DNA of 64,000 nucleotides from Paenibacillus shirakamiensis (GTDB taxonomy: Bacteria; Bacillota; Bacilli; Paenibacillales; Paenibacillaceae): NCBI RefSeq assembly GCF_017874255.1, contig NZ_JAGGLD010000004.1, positions 303,768 through 367,767 on the forward strand, in the 5' to 3' direction. A program made the translations under genes and the position numbers. Under the pieces are notes generated by a model that saw nothing but the letters and a program-made list of their open reading frames with translations, had not been told where the DNA came from and did not search any database. Positions 44,954 through 54,273 of this stretch are shown in pieces; within the stretch, counting starts at the first letter, position 1; every line of letters starts with the position of its first letter.

Positions 44954-45835
44954 GTGAGGACGTTGAACCTGAATGTGAACCCGAATATCAGCCCAGAGCA
45001 AGATCCTTATATGGTGAGCAGTAAGAGTCCGACGGCCGTAGCTATTAACGCCGCTGCTAAGACGGGCCAATGGATTAAGAGCAGGCTCGGAAATATTAAG
45101 GAACTCGACATAAAGCAATCGGCTCAAGATTTGGTGACGGATGTGGATAAAGGCGCAGAACTCATGATTCGCAAATTAATTTTAACGCATTTCCCCGATC
45201 ATGCTTTTCTGGGGGAAGAAGGAGTAGAAGCGGCATCAACAGAACCTATGGATGCCTTAGAGGATGCGGAATATCTGTGGATTGTAGATCCAGTTGATGG
45301 GACTACAAATTTTGTTCAAGGTTTTCCTTATTTTTGCATTTCCATTGCTTTAGCACATCATGGTGAACTTATCATTGGTGTGATCTATGATCCGATGCGT
45401 GATGAAATGTTCGTGGCTGAGAAGGGTCGCGGTGCTTATATGCATGGTACGCCAACTGCGGTCTCGTCAGAGGATACACTTGCTGACAGTGTAATAGCCA
45501 TTGGATTCAACCCGGAGCGTGATTTTGCTTTGCCTCTAAATTTAAAAGGGATGCAGGCCCTTGCCCCACGCACTCGAAGCCTAAGGGCCATGGGATCGGC
45601 AGCCATGCATTTGGCTTATGTAGCGGCCGGAAGACTAAGCGGGTATTACGAAGTAGGACTGAACTCTTGGGATATTGCAGCAGGGGTATTACTTATTCAA
45701 GAGTCCGGCGGTAAAGTGACAGATACACAAGGGCAGGCTTTTCATCTTGGCGCGCGACATATTGTAGCTACGAATGGTCACATGCACCAAGAGCTGATTC
45801 AAGTGATTGAGGAAGCGGGAGCTTCAGGGTATTAA
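44954..45835 (+). CDS. Inositol monophosphatase family protein
   Basis: 293 residues. Metal and catalytic motifs of the family: FLGEEG, IVDPVDGTTNFVQGFP and NSWDIAAGVLLIQESGG. B. subtilis YktC-like proteins have the same size and dephosphorylate inositol phosphates or sugar phosphates. The first possible codon is the GTG at 44954 with only AGAGAG upstream; a TTG at 44963 or the ATG at 45011 could be the true start, because the first ~20 residues are outside the conserved domain. Confidence 0.9.
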   Translation: MRTLNLNVNPNISPEQDPYMVSSKSPTAVAINAAAKTGQWIKSRLGNIKELDIKQSAQDLVTDVDKGAELMIRKLILTHFPDHAFLGEEGVEAASTEPMDALEDAEYLWIVDPVDGTTNFVQGFPYFCISIALAHHGELIIGVIYDPMRDEMFVAEKGRGAYMHGTPTAVSSEDTLADSVIAIGFNPERDFALPLNLKGMQALAPRTRSLRAMGSAAMHLAYVAAGRLSGYYEVGLNSWDIAAGVLLIQESGGKVTDTQGQAFHLGARHIVATNGHMHQELIQVIEEAGASGY

Positions 45836-45921
45836 TACAATCATGTTCATACATGTCTCATAAAAACAGCTTTAGAGGTAGCCCTACACACACTAATATA
45901 AGTATTCAGGAGGCAGACACC

Positions 45922-46188
45922 ATGAATGAGGATAAGCATAGTGAACAAGAACAGGAATTAGAAAGAGAGCTTCGGGCATTGCTAGAGAGTGGGAAGCTCA
46001 CTCCAGAGGAGAGGGATCAAGAAGAACGCAGACATCTCTCTCCTAGATATGAGATTCGTATTCAGACTCCGCTGGATCCTATTGCGGAAGAAACGAAGAA
46101 ATTACGAACAATGGCTAAGGAAATAGATCCTCGGTATGACGATTATTTGAAGAGAACCGATCGGCCAGGTCATAACCGCGATGAATAA
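45922..46188 (+). CDS. Small, highly charged protein of unknown function
   Basis: 88 residues, half of them charged (EDKHSEQEQELERELRALLE, then RYEIRIQTPLDPIAEETKKL), probably helical and without membrane segment. GGAGG lies eight bases before the ATG. The frame is open upstream to 45853 without a site. No family recognised. Confidence 0.65.
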   Translation: MNEDKHSEQEQELERELRALLESGKLTPEERDQEERRHLSPRYEIRIQTPLDPIAEETKKLRTMAKEIDPRYDDYLKRTDRPGHNRDE

Positions 46189-46253
46189 GTTGCAGGTCAA
46201 CAATATCTAATTTTCAAAATATCTACTTAAAATTCAGAGAGGAAGGTGTGTTT

Positions 46254-47561
46254 GTGTACGTTGAGGGGAAACATCAATATAAATCACTTATTGCAGGGAT
46301 TGCTGTGCTGGGAATGTTAGCAGGGGGATCTGGAGTCTATGCAGCAGATATGCCGGCATCTTCTGTACAGGCCGCCCAGCCCGTTGCAGTTCAACAACTC
46401 AAACAAGTATATCGCATCGTAGCACTTGGAGATTCCGTAAGTGCAGGTTACGAACCTAGCTTTAGAACAGAAGCTAATCCCAAACCATATGGGTACGTAG
46501 AGCGTTTGAACGAACAAGGGCTGTTTCGTGGCAGAACACAGACTTCCAATTACGGTATTCTAGGGCTAACTACAGAGGGATTGCGTAATTATATCGGTGC
46601 AGTTAAAGAGGGAAGAACATTAACTCCAGACTCTATTCAACTGGGTCTACTAGATCCAAGAATTGCACAATTTGGTACAGGGACACTTACAGCAAAAGCC
46701 GATCTACAAGCTGCAAATGTCATTACCCTTTCTATTGGAGGCAATGATGTAACGCCCCTGATGAAAAGCTTAACGAACCTCTCTTTATCAGAAGTAGAAG
46801 CAGATACACAATTGAAGCAGCTTTTAGCTAATTATGCGGTGAACCTTAGACAGGTGTTGAATGATCTCACGATTATCAATCCACAAGCCTTAATCGTTAT
46901 TGCAGATCAGTATCAGCCTGTTCCGCAGCTTGCAGGGGCCGCAGCTTACTTGAAGTTGGAAAAGGCGGCAAGTGATTTCTCAGCATGCGTTGATAGCTTA
47001 GTAGCGGAATTCGCTGCCAAAGGAGCTAATATCAAAGCCGCACATATTGCTAAAGCCTTCGTAGGCAATGAAATATCCTATACGCATATATTTAGTGATA
47101 CCGATATTCATCCTAATCAAATGGGGTATGAGGTGATCGCCAAAGTATTTTCCGATATAATTTGGGGAAGTTCGAAAAAGCTCGCGCAGCGCGAGGATCC
47201 TGCACAAATTGCGGTTGTTGTAAGTGGAAATGAACTGAATTCCCCATATCATCCTACGGTGAAAAATGGACAGACGTTCTTACCCATAAAAGATATTGTG
47301 AGTGCGATTGGGGCTACTTCCGTATGGGATACTCGGAGTAATACGGCCAGCATCAGCTACGGCAGCCGTAAAGTCAGCATTACGATTGGATCAAAGACCG
47401 TTCTTATCAATGGAGTAAAGATACCTACGGCAAGCCCAGCTTATCTAGCAAAGTTCGGCAAGGAGACCAAGACGTTCGTTCCTCTAGCCTTACTGGCGCA
47501 GGGATTGGGTCTAGATGTACAGTATAGTTCCAAGCTGAATACAGCATTTATTAATTTATAA
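46254..47561 (+). CDS. Secreted SGNH/GDSL hydrolase with C-terminal stalk domain
   Basis: 435 residues. Signal peptide with hydrophobic core SLIAGIAVLGMLAGGSGVYA. SGNH hydrolase with block I VALGDSVSAGY (nucleophile Ser), block III ITLSIGGNDVT and block V SDTDIHPNQMGYEV (Asp-x-x-His). From ~330 a copper-amine-oxidase-N1-like stalk domain (FLPIKDIVSAIGATSVWDTR, ending FINL). Likely an extracellular esterase or lipase. The GTG at 46254 is seven bases after GAGGAAGG; a GTG two codons earlier is too close. Confidence 0.88.
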   Translation: MYVEGKHQYKSLIAGIAVLGMLAGGSGVYAADMPASSVQAAQPVAVQQLKQVYRIVALGDSVSAGYEPSFRTEANPKPYGYVERLNEQGLFRGRTQTSNYGILGLTTEGLRNYIGAVKEGRTLTPDSIQLGLLDPRIAQFGTGTLTAKADLQAANVITLSIGGNDVTPLMKSLTNLSLSEVEADTQLKQLLANYAVNLRQVLNDLTIINPQALIVIADQYQPVPQLAGAAAYLKLEKAASDFSACVDSLVAEFAAKGANIKAAHIAKAFVGNEISYTHIFSDTDIHPNQMGYEVIAKVFSDIIWGSSKKLAQREDPAQIAVVVSGNELNSPYHPTVKNGQTFLPIKDIVSAIGATSVWDTRSNTASISYGSRKVSITIGSKTVLINGVKIPTASPAYLAKFGKETKTFVPLALLAQGLGLDVQYSSKLNTAFINL

Positions 47562-47592
47562 TCTTCAATGGATATTGAGTAAGTCATCATGT

Positions 47593-47641
47593 CAAAAAGG
47601 AGTGTCCTCAAAGCCGGATAGGGCTGAGGGCACTCCTTTTA
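47593..47641. terminator. Bidirectional terminator
   Basis: AAAAAGGAGTG with CACTCCTTTT and inner CCTCA/TGAGG between convergent genes. Confidence 0.88.
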
Positions 47642-47671
47642 AGTATATTTGAGTATAATGGAGATCTATTT

Positions 47672-48874
47672 TTATTCTGCGACGAAATAAAGTCCTAAGG
47701 GTACAGATAAGAAGGGTTGAATCATGGTGTTCAATGTAAACGTAGGCTGACTTGTAATGAAACGCGTCTGCGCTCGGCCGAATGCAAAAGTCTGAAGCGG
47801 GGATTGATCTAACTTATAATGAATGAACCCTGTGGCTTCACTTCTTGGCGCCGAACCATATAATGTACGTACTGTATTTAGACCTGTATTATTCTCAATA
47901 TGAATAGCATAGCTCAGATCCGTATACCAGTAGGCTCCGCGTTGTTTTTTATTATTTCCTACAACTTCAACAGCTTTAGCGAGGGGTATTCCGGCCGTCG
48001 TCCAACGTGTCATTAGACGCTCCTGCTCTCCGGTATAAGCAAAGGGCTCAGAATCGCTAATCTTGATAGATTTAGCTGGATTATCTGGAGTTAATTCGAC
48101 GTTGACCTCGACCGTTCTTGCGGAACTTGGAAGAAGGCCCCGATAATCGTCTCCCGTCTTAAAGTCATAATTCGTTGGGGCAATGCGCGGACTCGCGGCA
48201 TAGGTCTTCAAATTAACCGTACCGTTGTTCGTAGCAATATCCGATACATTAACGGCTTCATTTTGACCCGTCTTTACGTTCACAGCTCGGAAATCACCGA
48301 TATAATTCAGCGCTTGATAAGGTGCAACAGCGTAAGCATAACAGATGAAATAGGAGCCACCTGGTGGTATTGTAGCTATATAACTACCGGTGGAAGGCTT
48401 ACCTAAAAATTGCTGGACGGAGCCTACTGCCGACGAGGCGGGATCGGCTGAGGTTCCATAGGAATAACCCTGCTTTTTCATGTATAACTTAACGGGTTGG
48501 GAAGAAGGATTTTGTACATTCATATAGAAATTTAGTTTCTTTTTAGTGGCATTCGTATGGACTGACCAGAAGCGGAAGCTTCCTGTTAGCTTATCTCGGT
48601 ACAAGGTTGCATTGACTTGGCTGACTTTGGAGCCGTCGGTACGATTACCATCCCATAGGGTCTCAGGGGCATTAGATACAAAAACGGATGTACCTCCCTT
48701 TTTGAAGGTAATGGTATCTTGGGAGTTATCAGCTTGACTCAGCGTTACTGCTGTGTCAGGGCGGGAGATGACCTGTCCGACTGAAGCGGCAGCACTTGTT
48801 TGTCCTGTCGCAAGCATGAACATGATAGTGGTAAGCATAATACGTGAGAACCAGTTAGAAATTGAATGTGTCAT
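47672..48874 (-). CDS. Secreted protein of unknown function
   Basis: 400 residues. Signal peptide LTTIMFMLATGQTSAAAS, then a beta-rich extracellular region with no hallmark residues (for example FRFWSVHTNATKKKLNFYMN, GSYFICYAYAVAPYQALNYI). The composition suggests a surface or copper-amine-oxidase-associated type of protein of Paenibacillus, but I recognise no domain. GGAGG is only three bases before the ATG, which is short but workable. Lone gene. Confidence 0.7.
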   Translation of the reverse strand: MTHSISNWFSRIMLTTIMFMLATGQTSAAASVGQVISRPDTAVTLSQADNSQDTITFKKGGTSVFVSNAPETLWDGNRTDGSKVSQVNATLYRDKLTGSFRFWSVHTNATKKKLNFYMNVQNPSSQPVKLYMKKQGYSYGTSADPASSAVGSVQQFLGKPSTGSYIATIPPGGSYFICYAYAVAPYQALNYIGDFRAVNVKTGQNEAVNVSDIATNNGTVNLKTYAASPRIAPTNYDFKTGDDYRGLLPSSARTVEVNVELTPDNPAKSIKISDSEPFAYTGEQERLMTRWTTAGIPLAKAVEVVGNNKKQRGAYWYTDLSYAIHIENNTGLNTVRTLYGSAPRSEATGFIHYKLDQSPLQTFAFGRAQTRFITSQPTFTLNTMIQPFLSVPLGLYFVAE

Positions 48875-49226
48875 AAACCTCCATTAATTAAATTATTGAA
48901 GAAATTGTAACCGTATATAGAGACGACTTTAATTGGAAAAAGTTGCGAGTTATTTTTTGAAGCTCTGATCGAACCATACGAATCACTGATCGAACAATAC
49001 GTTGCATAAAAATATACATAAAGACTTCAGCGGAATGAGATATCAGCTTAAGCACAAGTTACAATCACTTCAATGGAAAGAAGGTTCACAAGCGCTAGAT
49101 GTGTCTATAAAAGGTATACAGAAATCCTGTATGCCCCATACTTCAGTTACGATCTTTTATAGGTCGGATATGGCTCAAATGCAGTCATAGTACAATATCT
49201 TCGTTAGAATGGATGGAGGAAGACCT
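48875..49226. other. 352-bp intergenic region upstream of pgmB
   Basis: Two 21-bp direct units (48965-48985, 48986-49006) share CTGATCGAAC-ATACG with one change. A 62-codon frame (49002-49190) has no start site and is rejected. Otherwise nothing recognised. Confidence 0.4.
48965..49006. repeat. Two-unit 21-bp tandem repeat
   Basis: CTGATCGAACCATACGAATC(A) followed by CTGATCGAACAATACGTTGC(A). The shared 15-16 bases repeat once, 220 bases before pgmB, so it might be an operator pair for a regulator acting on one helical face. Confidence 0.5.
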
Positions 49227-49859
49227 ATGTTCGAACAGATGAAAGGCGCCATTTTTGATCTGGATGGCGTTCTTGTCGATACAGCGAAATATCATTTTCT
49301 GGCTTGGAGAGAGCTTGCGAATCAGCTTGGGTTTGAATTTACGGAACAGGACAACGAACGACTCAAAGGTGTTAGTCGCATGGAATCCTTGCGTATTCTA
49401 CTAGAAATAGGGGGATTACATCTTTCAGAGCATGAACTATTACAGCTTGCCGCTAAAAAGAACGAAAAATATGTAGAGTATATTTCTAAGTTGAATGATT
49501 CCGAGCTATTGCCAGGCGCCAAGGCCTATCTAATTGATTTGCGTGAGCAGGGAATTCAAGTGGCCTTAGGCTCAGCCAGCAAAAATGCAAAATTTATTCT
49601 TGATCAATTGAATATAGCTTATCTGTTTGATGTTGTAATTGACGGAAATCAAGTCACGAAAGCAAAGCCAGATCCTGAGGTGTTCTTGTTAGCAGGTCAA
49701 AACTTAGGACTTGAACCGAAGGACATCGTGGTCTTTGAAGATGCAACTGCAGGAGTTGAAGCGGCTCTTGCTGCGGGTATGCGAGTAGTTGGTATTGGAC
49801 AGAAAGACGTGTTGCAACGAGCGGATCTAGTTGTTGCGGGGTTATATGAACTTCTTTAA
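49227..49859 (+). CDS. pgmB: Beta-phosphoglucomutase (HAD family)
   Basis: 210 residues. HAD motif I AIFDLDGVLVDTAKYHF (nucleophile Asp11, acid-base Asp13), cap helix with the HLAW-like HFLAWRELA, motif II LGSASKNA, Lys in TKAKPDPEVFLLAG, motif IV VVFEDATAGVEAALAAG. It interconverts beta-glucose 1-phosphate and glucose 6-phosphate in maltose or trehalose use. No phosphorylase or permease gene is next to it, so the usual sugar operon is missing. The ATG at 49227 is seven bases after GGAGG. Confidence 0.92.
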   Translation: MFEQMKGAIFDLDGVLVDTAKYHFLAWRELANQLGFEFTEQDNERLKGVSRMESLRILLEIGGLHLSEHELLQLAAKKNEKYVEYISKLNDSELLPGAKAYLIDLREQGIQVALGSASKNAKFILDQLNIAYLFDVVIDGNQVTKAKPDPEVFLLAGQNLGLEPKDIVVFEDATAGVEAALAAGMRVVGIGQKDVLQRADLVVAGLYELL

Positions 49860-49872
49860 AATAATTAATTTA

Positions 49873-49922
49873 AAAAGACGAACCTTAATCCAGTGTAATT
49901 TGGAATGAAGGTCCGTCTTTTT
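49873..49922. terminator. Bidirectional terminator
   Basis: AAAAAGACG-A-ACCTT pairs with AAGGT-C-CGTCTTTTT between pgmB and the convergent acetyltransferase. Confidence 0.85.
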
Positions 49923-49931
49923 GCTAACTAT

Positions 49932-50210
49932 TTATGTTTTAAGAACATCCTTATATTCAGCATGCTTCTCGAACTGATGAGCTGCGTAAGAACAGACAGG
50001 CGTGATCTTTACACCTTCAGTGCGGGCTTTGTCTACCACTTTCTTGACGAGTTGCTCGCCGATAGACTGTCCACGAAGCTGCTCAGATACCAGTGTGTGG
50101 TCTATTGTGAGGCTTCCATCTTGCTCCGTCACATACGTAATTTCGGCAATGGATTCACCCTCTTGTTCTACAAAAAATCGTCCTTCTTCGGATTGAATTG
50201 TAGGTTCCAT
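49932..50210 (-). CDS. Short GNAT-type N-acetyltransferase (YjdJ/NATD1 family)
   Basis: 92 residues, the minimal GNAT fold of this family: EGRFFVEQEGESIAEITYV, acetyl-CoA loop SEQLRGQSIGEQLVKKVVDK and the CSYAAHQFEKHAEYKDVL signature at the C terminus. Function unknown. AAGGAGG precedes the ATG by 10 bases. Confidence 0.9.
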   Translation of the reverse strand: MEPTIQSEEGRFFVEQEGESIAEITYVTEQDGSLTIDHTLVSEQLRGQSIGEQLVKKVVDKARTEGVKITPVCSYAAHQFEKHAEYKDVLKT

Positions 50211-50365
50211 AAGTTAGCTGCCTCCTTAGATTGTGTTGTCGGTATTGTACTACACTAGGTTAAGGAAACCAAATTGCTTAGAGGGAATTGAAAATATGAA
50301 AAAATTAGATACGCCAACGTGGTGCAAAGAACACCTTAGGTAGCAGTTAACCTTACTGTAAAAGC

Positions 50366-51673
50366 TTACAGCAAAGATTTAAACGCACGATCTGCGGCTT
50401 CGAGCGTAAGATCAACATCTTCATCCGTATGAGCCGTAGTCAAGAACCAAGCCTCATACTTAGAAGGTGCTAGGTTAATTCCTTGATCAAGCATGCTGCG
50501 GAAGAACGCAGCAAACTTCTCTCCATCTGTATCTTGAGCTTCCTCATAATTCGTTACAGGGTGATCACAGAAATGAGTGGAGAAAGAACCCCGAATTCGG
50601 TTAATCGTCAAAGGCACTTGATGACGAGCCGCAGATTCGGCTAAGCCTTCGGTTAGTCGAAGGGCTAATCGTTCCATTTCCTCATATACCCCCGCAGTTT
50701 GTAGCACTTCAAGGCAGGCAATACCGGAGGAGATGGAGGCAGGATTACCGGCCATTGTACCAGCTTGATAAGCTGGACCCAGGGGAGCGACTTGCTCCAT
50801 GACTTCACGTGTTCCTCCATAAGCTCCAATCGGAAGACCACCACCAATAATTTTACCAAGAGCAGTTAAATCAGGCTGAATGGCTTCATGATTCTCAAGT
50901 CCAGCATAGGTCTGAGTAGAGCCATAGTGGAAGCGGAAGGCCGTAATGACTTCATCATAAATCACGAGTGCGCCATATTTACGGGTCAGACGGCATAAGT
51001 CTTCAAGGAATCCGGGCTTCGGCATCACCATACCGAAGTTACCAACGATCGGCTCTACCATAACGGCGGCAACATCATCACCCCATTTGTCTAGAGCAGC
51101 TTGAAGGGCTGGAATATCATTGAAGGGAACGGTGATGACTTCACTTGCAATACTTACAGGAATGCCCGCACTATCTGGAATACCTAAGGTAGATGGACCA
51201 GAGCCTGCCGCAACTAGGACTAAATCGGAGTGCCCATGGTAACATCCAGCAAATTTGATGATCTTATTCCGTTTGGTGAAGGCGCGAGCAACACGGATCG
51301 TTGTCATGACCGCTTCCGTACCTGAGTTGACAAAGCGCACTTTGTCCATGGAGGGAATGGCTTCTTTTAGCATCATAGCTAATTTAATTTCAAGTTCTGT
51401 AGGTGTACCATACAAGATGCCGTTCGCTGCTGCCCGCGTAATAGCTTCTGTGATATGGGGATGAGCATGACCTGTAATGATAGGCCCATAGGCTGCTAGA
51501 TAATCTACATACTTATTTCCATCCACATCCCAAAAGTGCGAGCCTGAAGCTTTGGCCATAAAAACAGGCGCCCCGCCCCCAACCGCTTTGAAAGAACGGG
51601 AGGGGCTATTGACGCCGCCGACAATGTGTTGAAGTGCTTGTTCATAGAGTTGCTCAGATTGCTTGCGGTTCAT
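50366..51673 (-). CDS. hemL: Glutamate-1-semialdehyde 2,1-aminomutase
   Basis: 435 residues, PLP enzyme of the C5 haem pathway. PLP Lys274 in [16 protein letters not shown], start [34 protein letters not shown] and [14 protein letters not shown] are typical. The remaining haem genes are not in the window, so this may be the GsaB-like second copy that many bacilli carry; sequence reading alone cannot tell. ATG preceded by GAAAGGAAGT. Lone gene. Confidence 0.93.
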   Translation of the reverse strand: MNRKQSEQLYEQALQHIVGGVNSPSRSFKAVGGGAPVFMAKASGSHFWDVDGNKYVDYLAAYGPIITGHAHPHITEAITRAAANGILYGTPTELEIKLAMMLKEAIPSMDKVRFVNSGTEAVMTTIRVARAFTKRNKIIKFAGCYHGHSDLVLVAAGSGPSTLGIPDSAGIPVSIASEVITVPFNDIPALQAALDKWGDDVAAVMVEPIVGNFGMVMPKPGFLEDLCRLTRKYGALVIYDEVITAFRFHYGSTQTYAGLENHEAIQPDLTALGKIIGGGLPIGAYGGTREVMEQVAPLGPAYQAGTMAGNPASISSGIACLEVLQTAGVYEEMERLALRLTEGLAESAARHQVPLTINRIRGSFSTHFCDHPVTNYEEAQDTDGEKFAAFFRSMLDQGINLAPSKYEAWFLTTAHTDEDVDLTLEAADRAFKSLL

Positions 51674-51742
51674 ACGTATGACTTCCTTTCTATTGTACAG
51701 CCTGCTGTCTTTTATGAAGTGAAAGATCCATAAGGTGAATGA

Positions 51743-52819
51743 TTATTTTCCTGAAGTGGAAGATCCGGTATTCGTGTTGCTCTCAGGGGTCTCTGAAGAT
51801 GTTCCGGAATTCGTTGTTGTACTTGACGTAGGAGCACCGCTATCGCTTCCTTTATCCTCGGCAGTGCCATTCAGTATATCTTGGACGTATTTCTTTAACT
51901 TCGTTTCACTGCGAACCCCAAGGACAGCACTGCCCCCAACGGTTTTCTCCACCAACAAATCCATCGGCGGAATTTGTGTACTACTGGTCATTTGACTATC
52001 GTACCCTACGTTAGCCAATTTCCACATATCATTAACCGTCATATTCGTATCAATATAAGGGTTAACCTGATCTAATATGCTAGGCAGTTTCATAATTGAG
52101 GTAGTAGATTTCATTTTGTCGGCTACCGCTTTGAGGAAATTCCGTTGGCGCTCTGTCCGAGTGAAATCTGACAGGGCATCATGACGGAAACGGACATATT
52201 GGAGCGCTGTTTTGCCATCAAGATGTTGGAATCCTTTTTTGAGATCAATATCATATTCATGCTGATCCGCAGCACTGGTATAATGCATATCTTTCTCTAC
52301 GTCAAAATCGACACCACCTACCGCATCCACGAGGGAGATAAATCCTCTGAAATCGGTATACACATAGTATTGTATCGGAATGCCTAGAAGATCAGAGACG
52401 GTCTTCATAGCCGTATCAGGTCCATGTGTAATGGCCGCATTAATACGATCATCACTATATCCGGCAATATCTACGTACGTATCACGCATGATGGAGAACA
52501 AATGGCCGACTTTTTTGACGGGGTCAATCGAAGCTACAAGCATGGTATCTGAACGAGGGACCTCTCCCTTCTTCAGACCACGAGCATCGACGCCCATTAA
52601 AAGGATGTTCACGGTCTCAGTTCCTTCCCACTTGGGCGGTGAAGTTACTGTTCCTTCTGTTGATGGCGCAACACCTTTGAAAGGGGAAGCCTCACCTTCC
52701 TTATGGAACTTGTCAACCTGATTATAAATGGAAAAGAAATAAATAGCGGAGATACCGATGGCTACAATAAGCACACCCAGTATAGACCAGAGGAGGGTTC
52801 GCTTCGTTCGTTTTGTCAT
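51743..52819 (-). CDS. LytR-CpsA-Psr (LCP) family protein
   Basis: 358 residues. Membrane helix ~9-31 and an extracellular LCP domain: VNILLMGVDARG, RSDTMLVASIDP, the Arg/Asp pair in FSIMRDTYVDIAGY, and ALQYVRFRHDALSDFTRTER. LCP enzymes attach teichoic acids or polysaccharides to peptidoglycan. The C terminus (~330-358) is a Ser/Thr/Asn-rich tail. The ATG follows GAAGGGAAGAACGAC. Confidence 0.93.
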   Translation of the reverse strand: MTKRTKRTLLWSILGVLIVAIGISAIYFFSIYNQVDKFHKEGEASPFKGVAPSTEGTVTSPPKWEGTETVNILLMGVDARGLKKGEVPRSDTMLVASIDPVKKVGHLFSIMRDTYVDIAGYSDDRINAAITHGPDTAMKTVSDLLGIPIQYYVYTDFRGFISLVDAVGGVDFDVEKDMHYTSAADQHEYDIDLKKGFQHLDGKTALQYVRFRHDALSDFTRTERQRNFLKAVADKMKSTTSIMKLPSILDQVNPYIDTNMTVNDMWKLANVGYDSQMTSSTQIPPMDLLVEKTVGGSAVLGVRSETKLKKYVQDILNGTAEDKGSDSGAPTSSTTTNSGTSSETPESNTNTGSSTSGK

Positions 52820-52955
52820 GTCGTTCTTCCCTTCGCATTCATCAGGTGTATTACGTAACTGGCTAACCTAATATCCTTCCATTATAATTTCTTTTAGAAG
52901 TACAATCAATTTTCCTGAATCCTTTACATAACCATACAAGAGAGGGGTTTTATGT

Positions 52956-53429
52956 ATGAACGAATCAACCATTCAAATCGGTGAGAAGGTGCCAGATTTC
53001 GTCCTACCTGCAACTGGAGGAGGGCAAATTAAGCTGAGTCAGTACCTAGGGCAGAAGGTGGTGCTTTACTTTTATCCAAAAGATATGACGCCGGGTTGTA
53101 CCCAACAAGCTTGTGATTTCAGGGATAGTGCAGCGCATTTTACTAATAAAGGTGCTGTGTTGCTTGGAATCAGTGCAGATTCTGTGAAATCGCATGATAA
53201 ATTTGCAGACAAGTACACCCTACCGTTTCCTTTGTTATCGGATGAAGACCATCATGTGAGTACCCAGTTTGGCGTGTGGCAGACTAAGAAAATGTACGGT
53301 AAGGAATTCGAAGGGATTGTTCGCTCTACCTTCTTGATCGATGAAGAAGGTAGGCTTGTACAAGCGTGGCGTAAGGTGAAAGTAGCGGGTCATACAGCGG
53401 AAGTATTGAAGGCAGTAGAGGAGCAGTAA
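52956..53429 (+). CDS. bcp: Thioredoxin-dependent thiol peroxidase, Bcp/PrxQ type
   Basis: 157 residues. Peroxidatic Cys in KDMTPGCTQQACDFRDS with the resolving Cys five residues on, as in the alpha-type Bcp. PTGGG-like start LPATGGGQIKLS and the RSTFLIDEEGRL end. Reduces hydroperoxides. RBS GAGAGGGG before the ATG. Convergent with a DedA gene. Confidence 0.95.
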   Translation: MNESTIQIGEKVPDFVLPATGGGQIKLSQYLGQKVVLYFYPKDMTPGCTQQACDFRDSAAHFTNKGAVLLGISADSVKSHDKFADKYTLPFPLLSDEDHHVSTQFGVWQTKKMYGKEFEGIVRSTFLIDEEGRLVQAWRKVKVAGHTAEVLKAVEEQ

Positions 53430-53454
53430 GCATCCTTGAACTCTGTCTTAAAAT

Positions 53455-53495
53455 AAAGACCGGCTGGCGGAGGCTCCGCTAATGCCGGTCTTTAG
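53455..53495. terminator. Bidirectional terminator carrying the dedA stop
   Basis: TAAAGACCGGC / GCCGGTCTTTA with an inner GCGGAG/CTCCGC. The dedA stop codon (53479) lies inside it. Confidence 0.88.
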
Positions 53496-54162
53496 CTTCT
53501 TTTAATTTCTTGCTTGCGATGCTTACGGTTTTCTTCGAATGTCTAGCTTGGTCATGGCGATAGGCGCCAATACGAGCGCGGTAACGATAGCATAGAATAC
53601 CAACAATGCATAGAAGCACCGCTATCCCTACCCATGCTGAATACGTTGCGGCAAGATGAAATACATAATTCCATTGCGGGCCAAAAATCTTGCCAATACC
53701 CACGAATAATGCGGTCCATACAAGTGCACCAGAATAAGCGTAGAGCATGAATTTGCGGAATGGAATCGTGATAATACCTGAGAAATAACCAGTAAAGTGA
53801 CGAACACCCGGAATGAAGTAACCGATGAAGATGAGGGAAGCGCCGTACTTTTCGAACCACAGCCGCGTGGTTTCTAACTTGCGTGGAGGCAGGAAGACCC
53901 ATTTTCCATACTTGCGTATAAAAGGAAGCCCCGCCTTGCGTCCAATCCAATATGTAATCGTAATCCCAATGGTTGTACCTAAGAAGGATAGGAGCATCAC
54001 AACTTGCCAATGCATAATGCCTTTGTATGAAAGATAACCCGCATAGGCCATCGTAGTTTCTCCTGGAAAAGGAAGCGCTATAAATTCAAGGATCAGACCT
54101 ACAAAGATAACGAAATAGCCGTGACTACTGAAAAGACACTCCAACATTTTGATCCAATACAT
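53479..54162 (-). CDS. DedA family membrane protein
   Basis: 227 residues with about five hydrophobic segments and the DedA/SNARE-associated signature: LEFIALPFPGETTMAYAGYL, a Gly-rich TIGITITYWIGRKAG, and the FIGYFIPGVRHFTGYFSG re-entrant region carrying the Arg. DedA proteins are undecaprenyl-phosphate or phospholipid flippase candidates. The ATG at 54162 has TTGGAG ten bases upstream; the frame extends to 54237 without a site. Basic C-terminal tail. Confidence 0.9.
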   Translation of the reverse strand: MYWIKMLECLFSSHGYFVIFVGLILEFIALPFPGETTMAYAGYLSYKGIMHWQVVMLLSFLGTTIGITITYWIGRKAGLPFIRKYGKWVFLPPRKLETTRLWFEKYGASLIFIGYFIPGVRHFTGYFSGIITIPFRKFMLYAYSGALVWTALFVGIGKIFGPQWNYVFHLAATYSAWVGIAVLLCIVGILCYRYRARIGAYRHDQARHSKKTVSIASKKLKEAKDRH

Positions 54163-54273
54163 GCAATTCACGCTCCAACTCTTCTTCATGAATAGTCTAA
54201 TTTTAAATAGATCTCCATATAATCTAGCAAATAGCATATCTATTTATAGAACTAATGGAGGTTGTTATATTCA

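Noticed and set aside
44855..45127. 90-codon minus-strand frame near the inositol phosphatase start
   Set aside because: Overlaps AT-rich spacer and the 5' part of a real gene, with no ribosome site.
49002..49190. 62-codon frame before pgmB
   Set aside because: TTG start without ribosome site, no domain, and it runs through the intergenic repeat.
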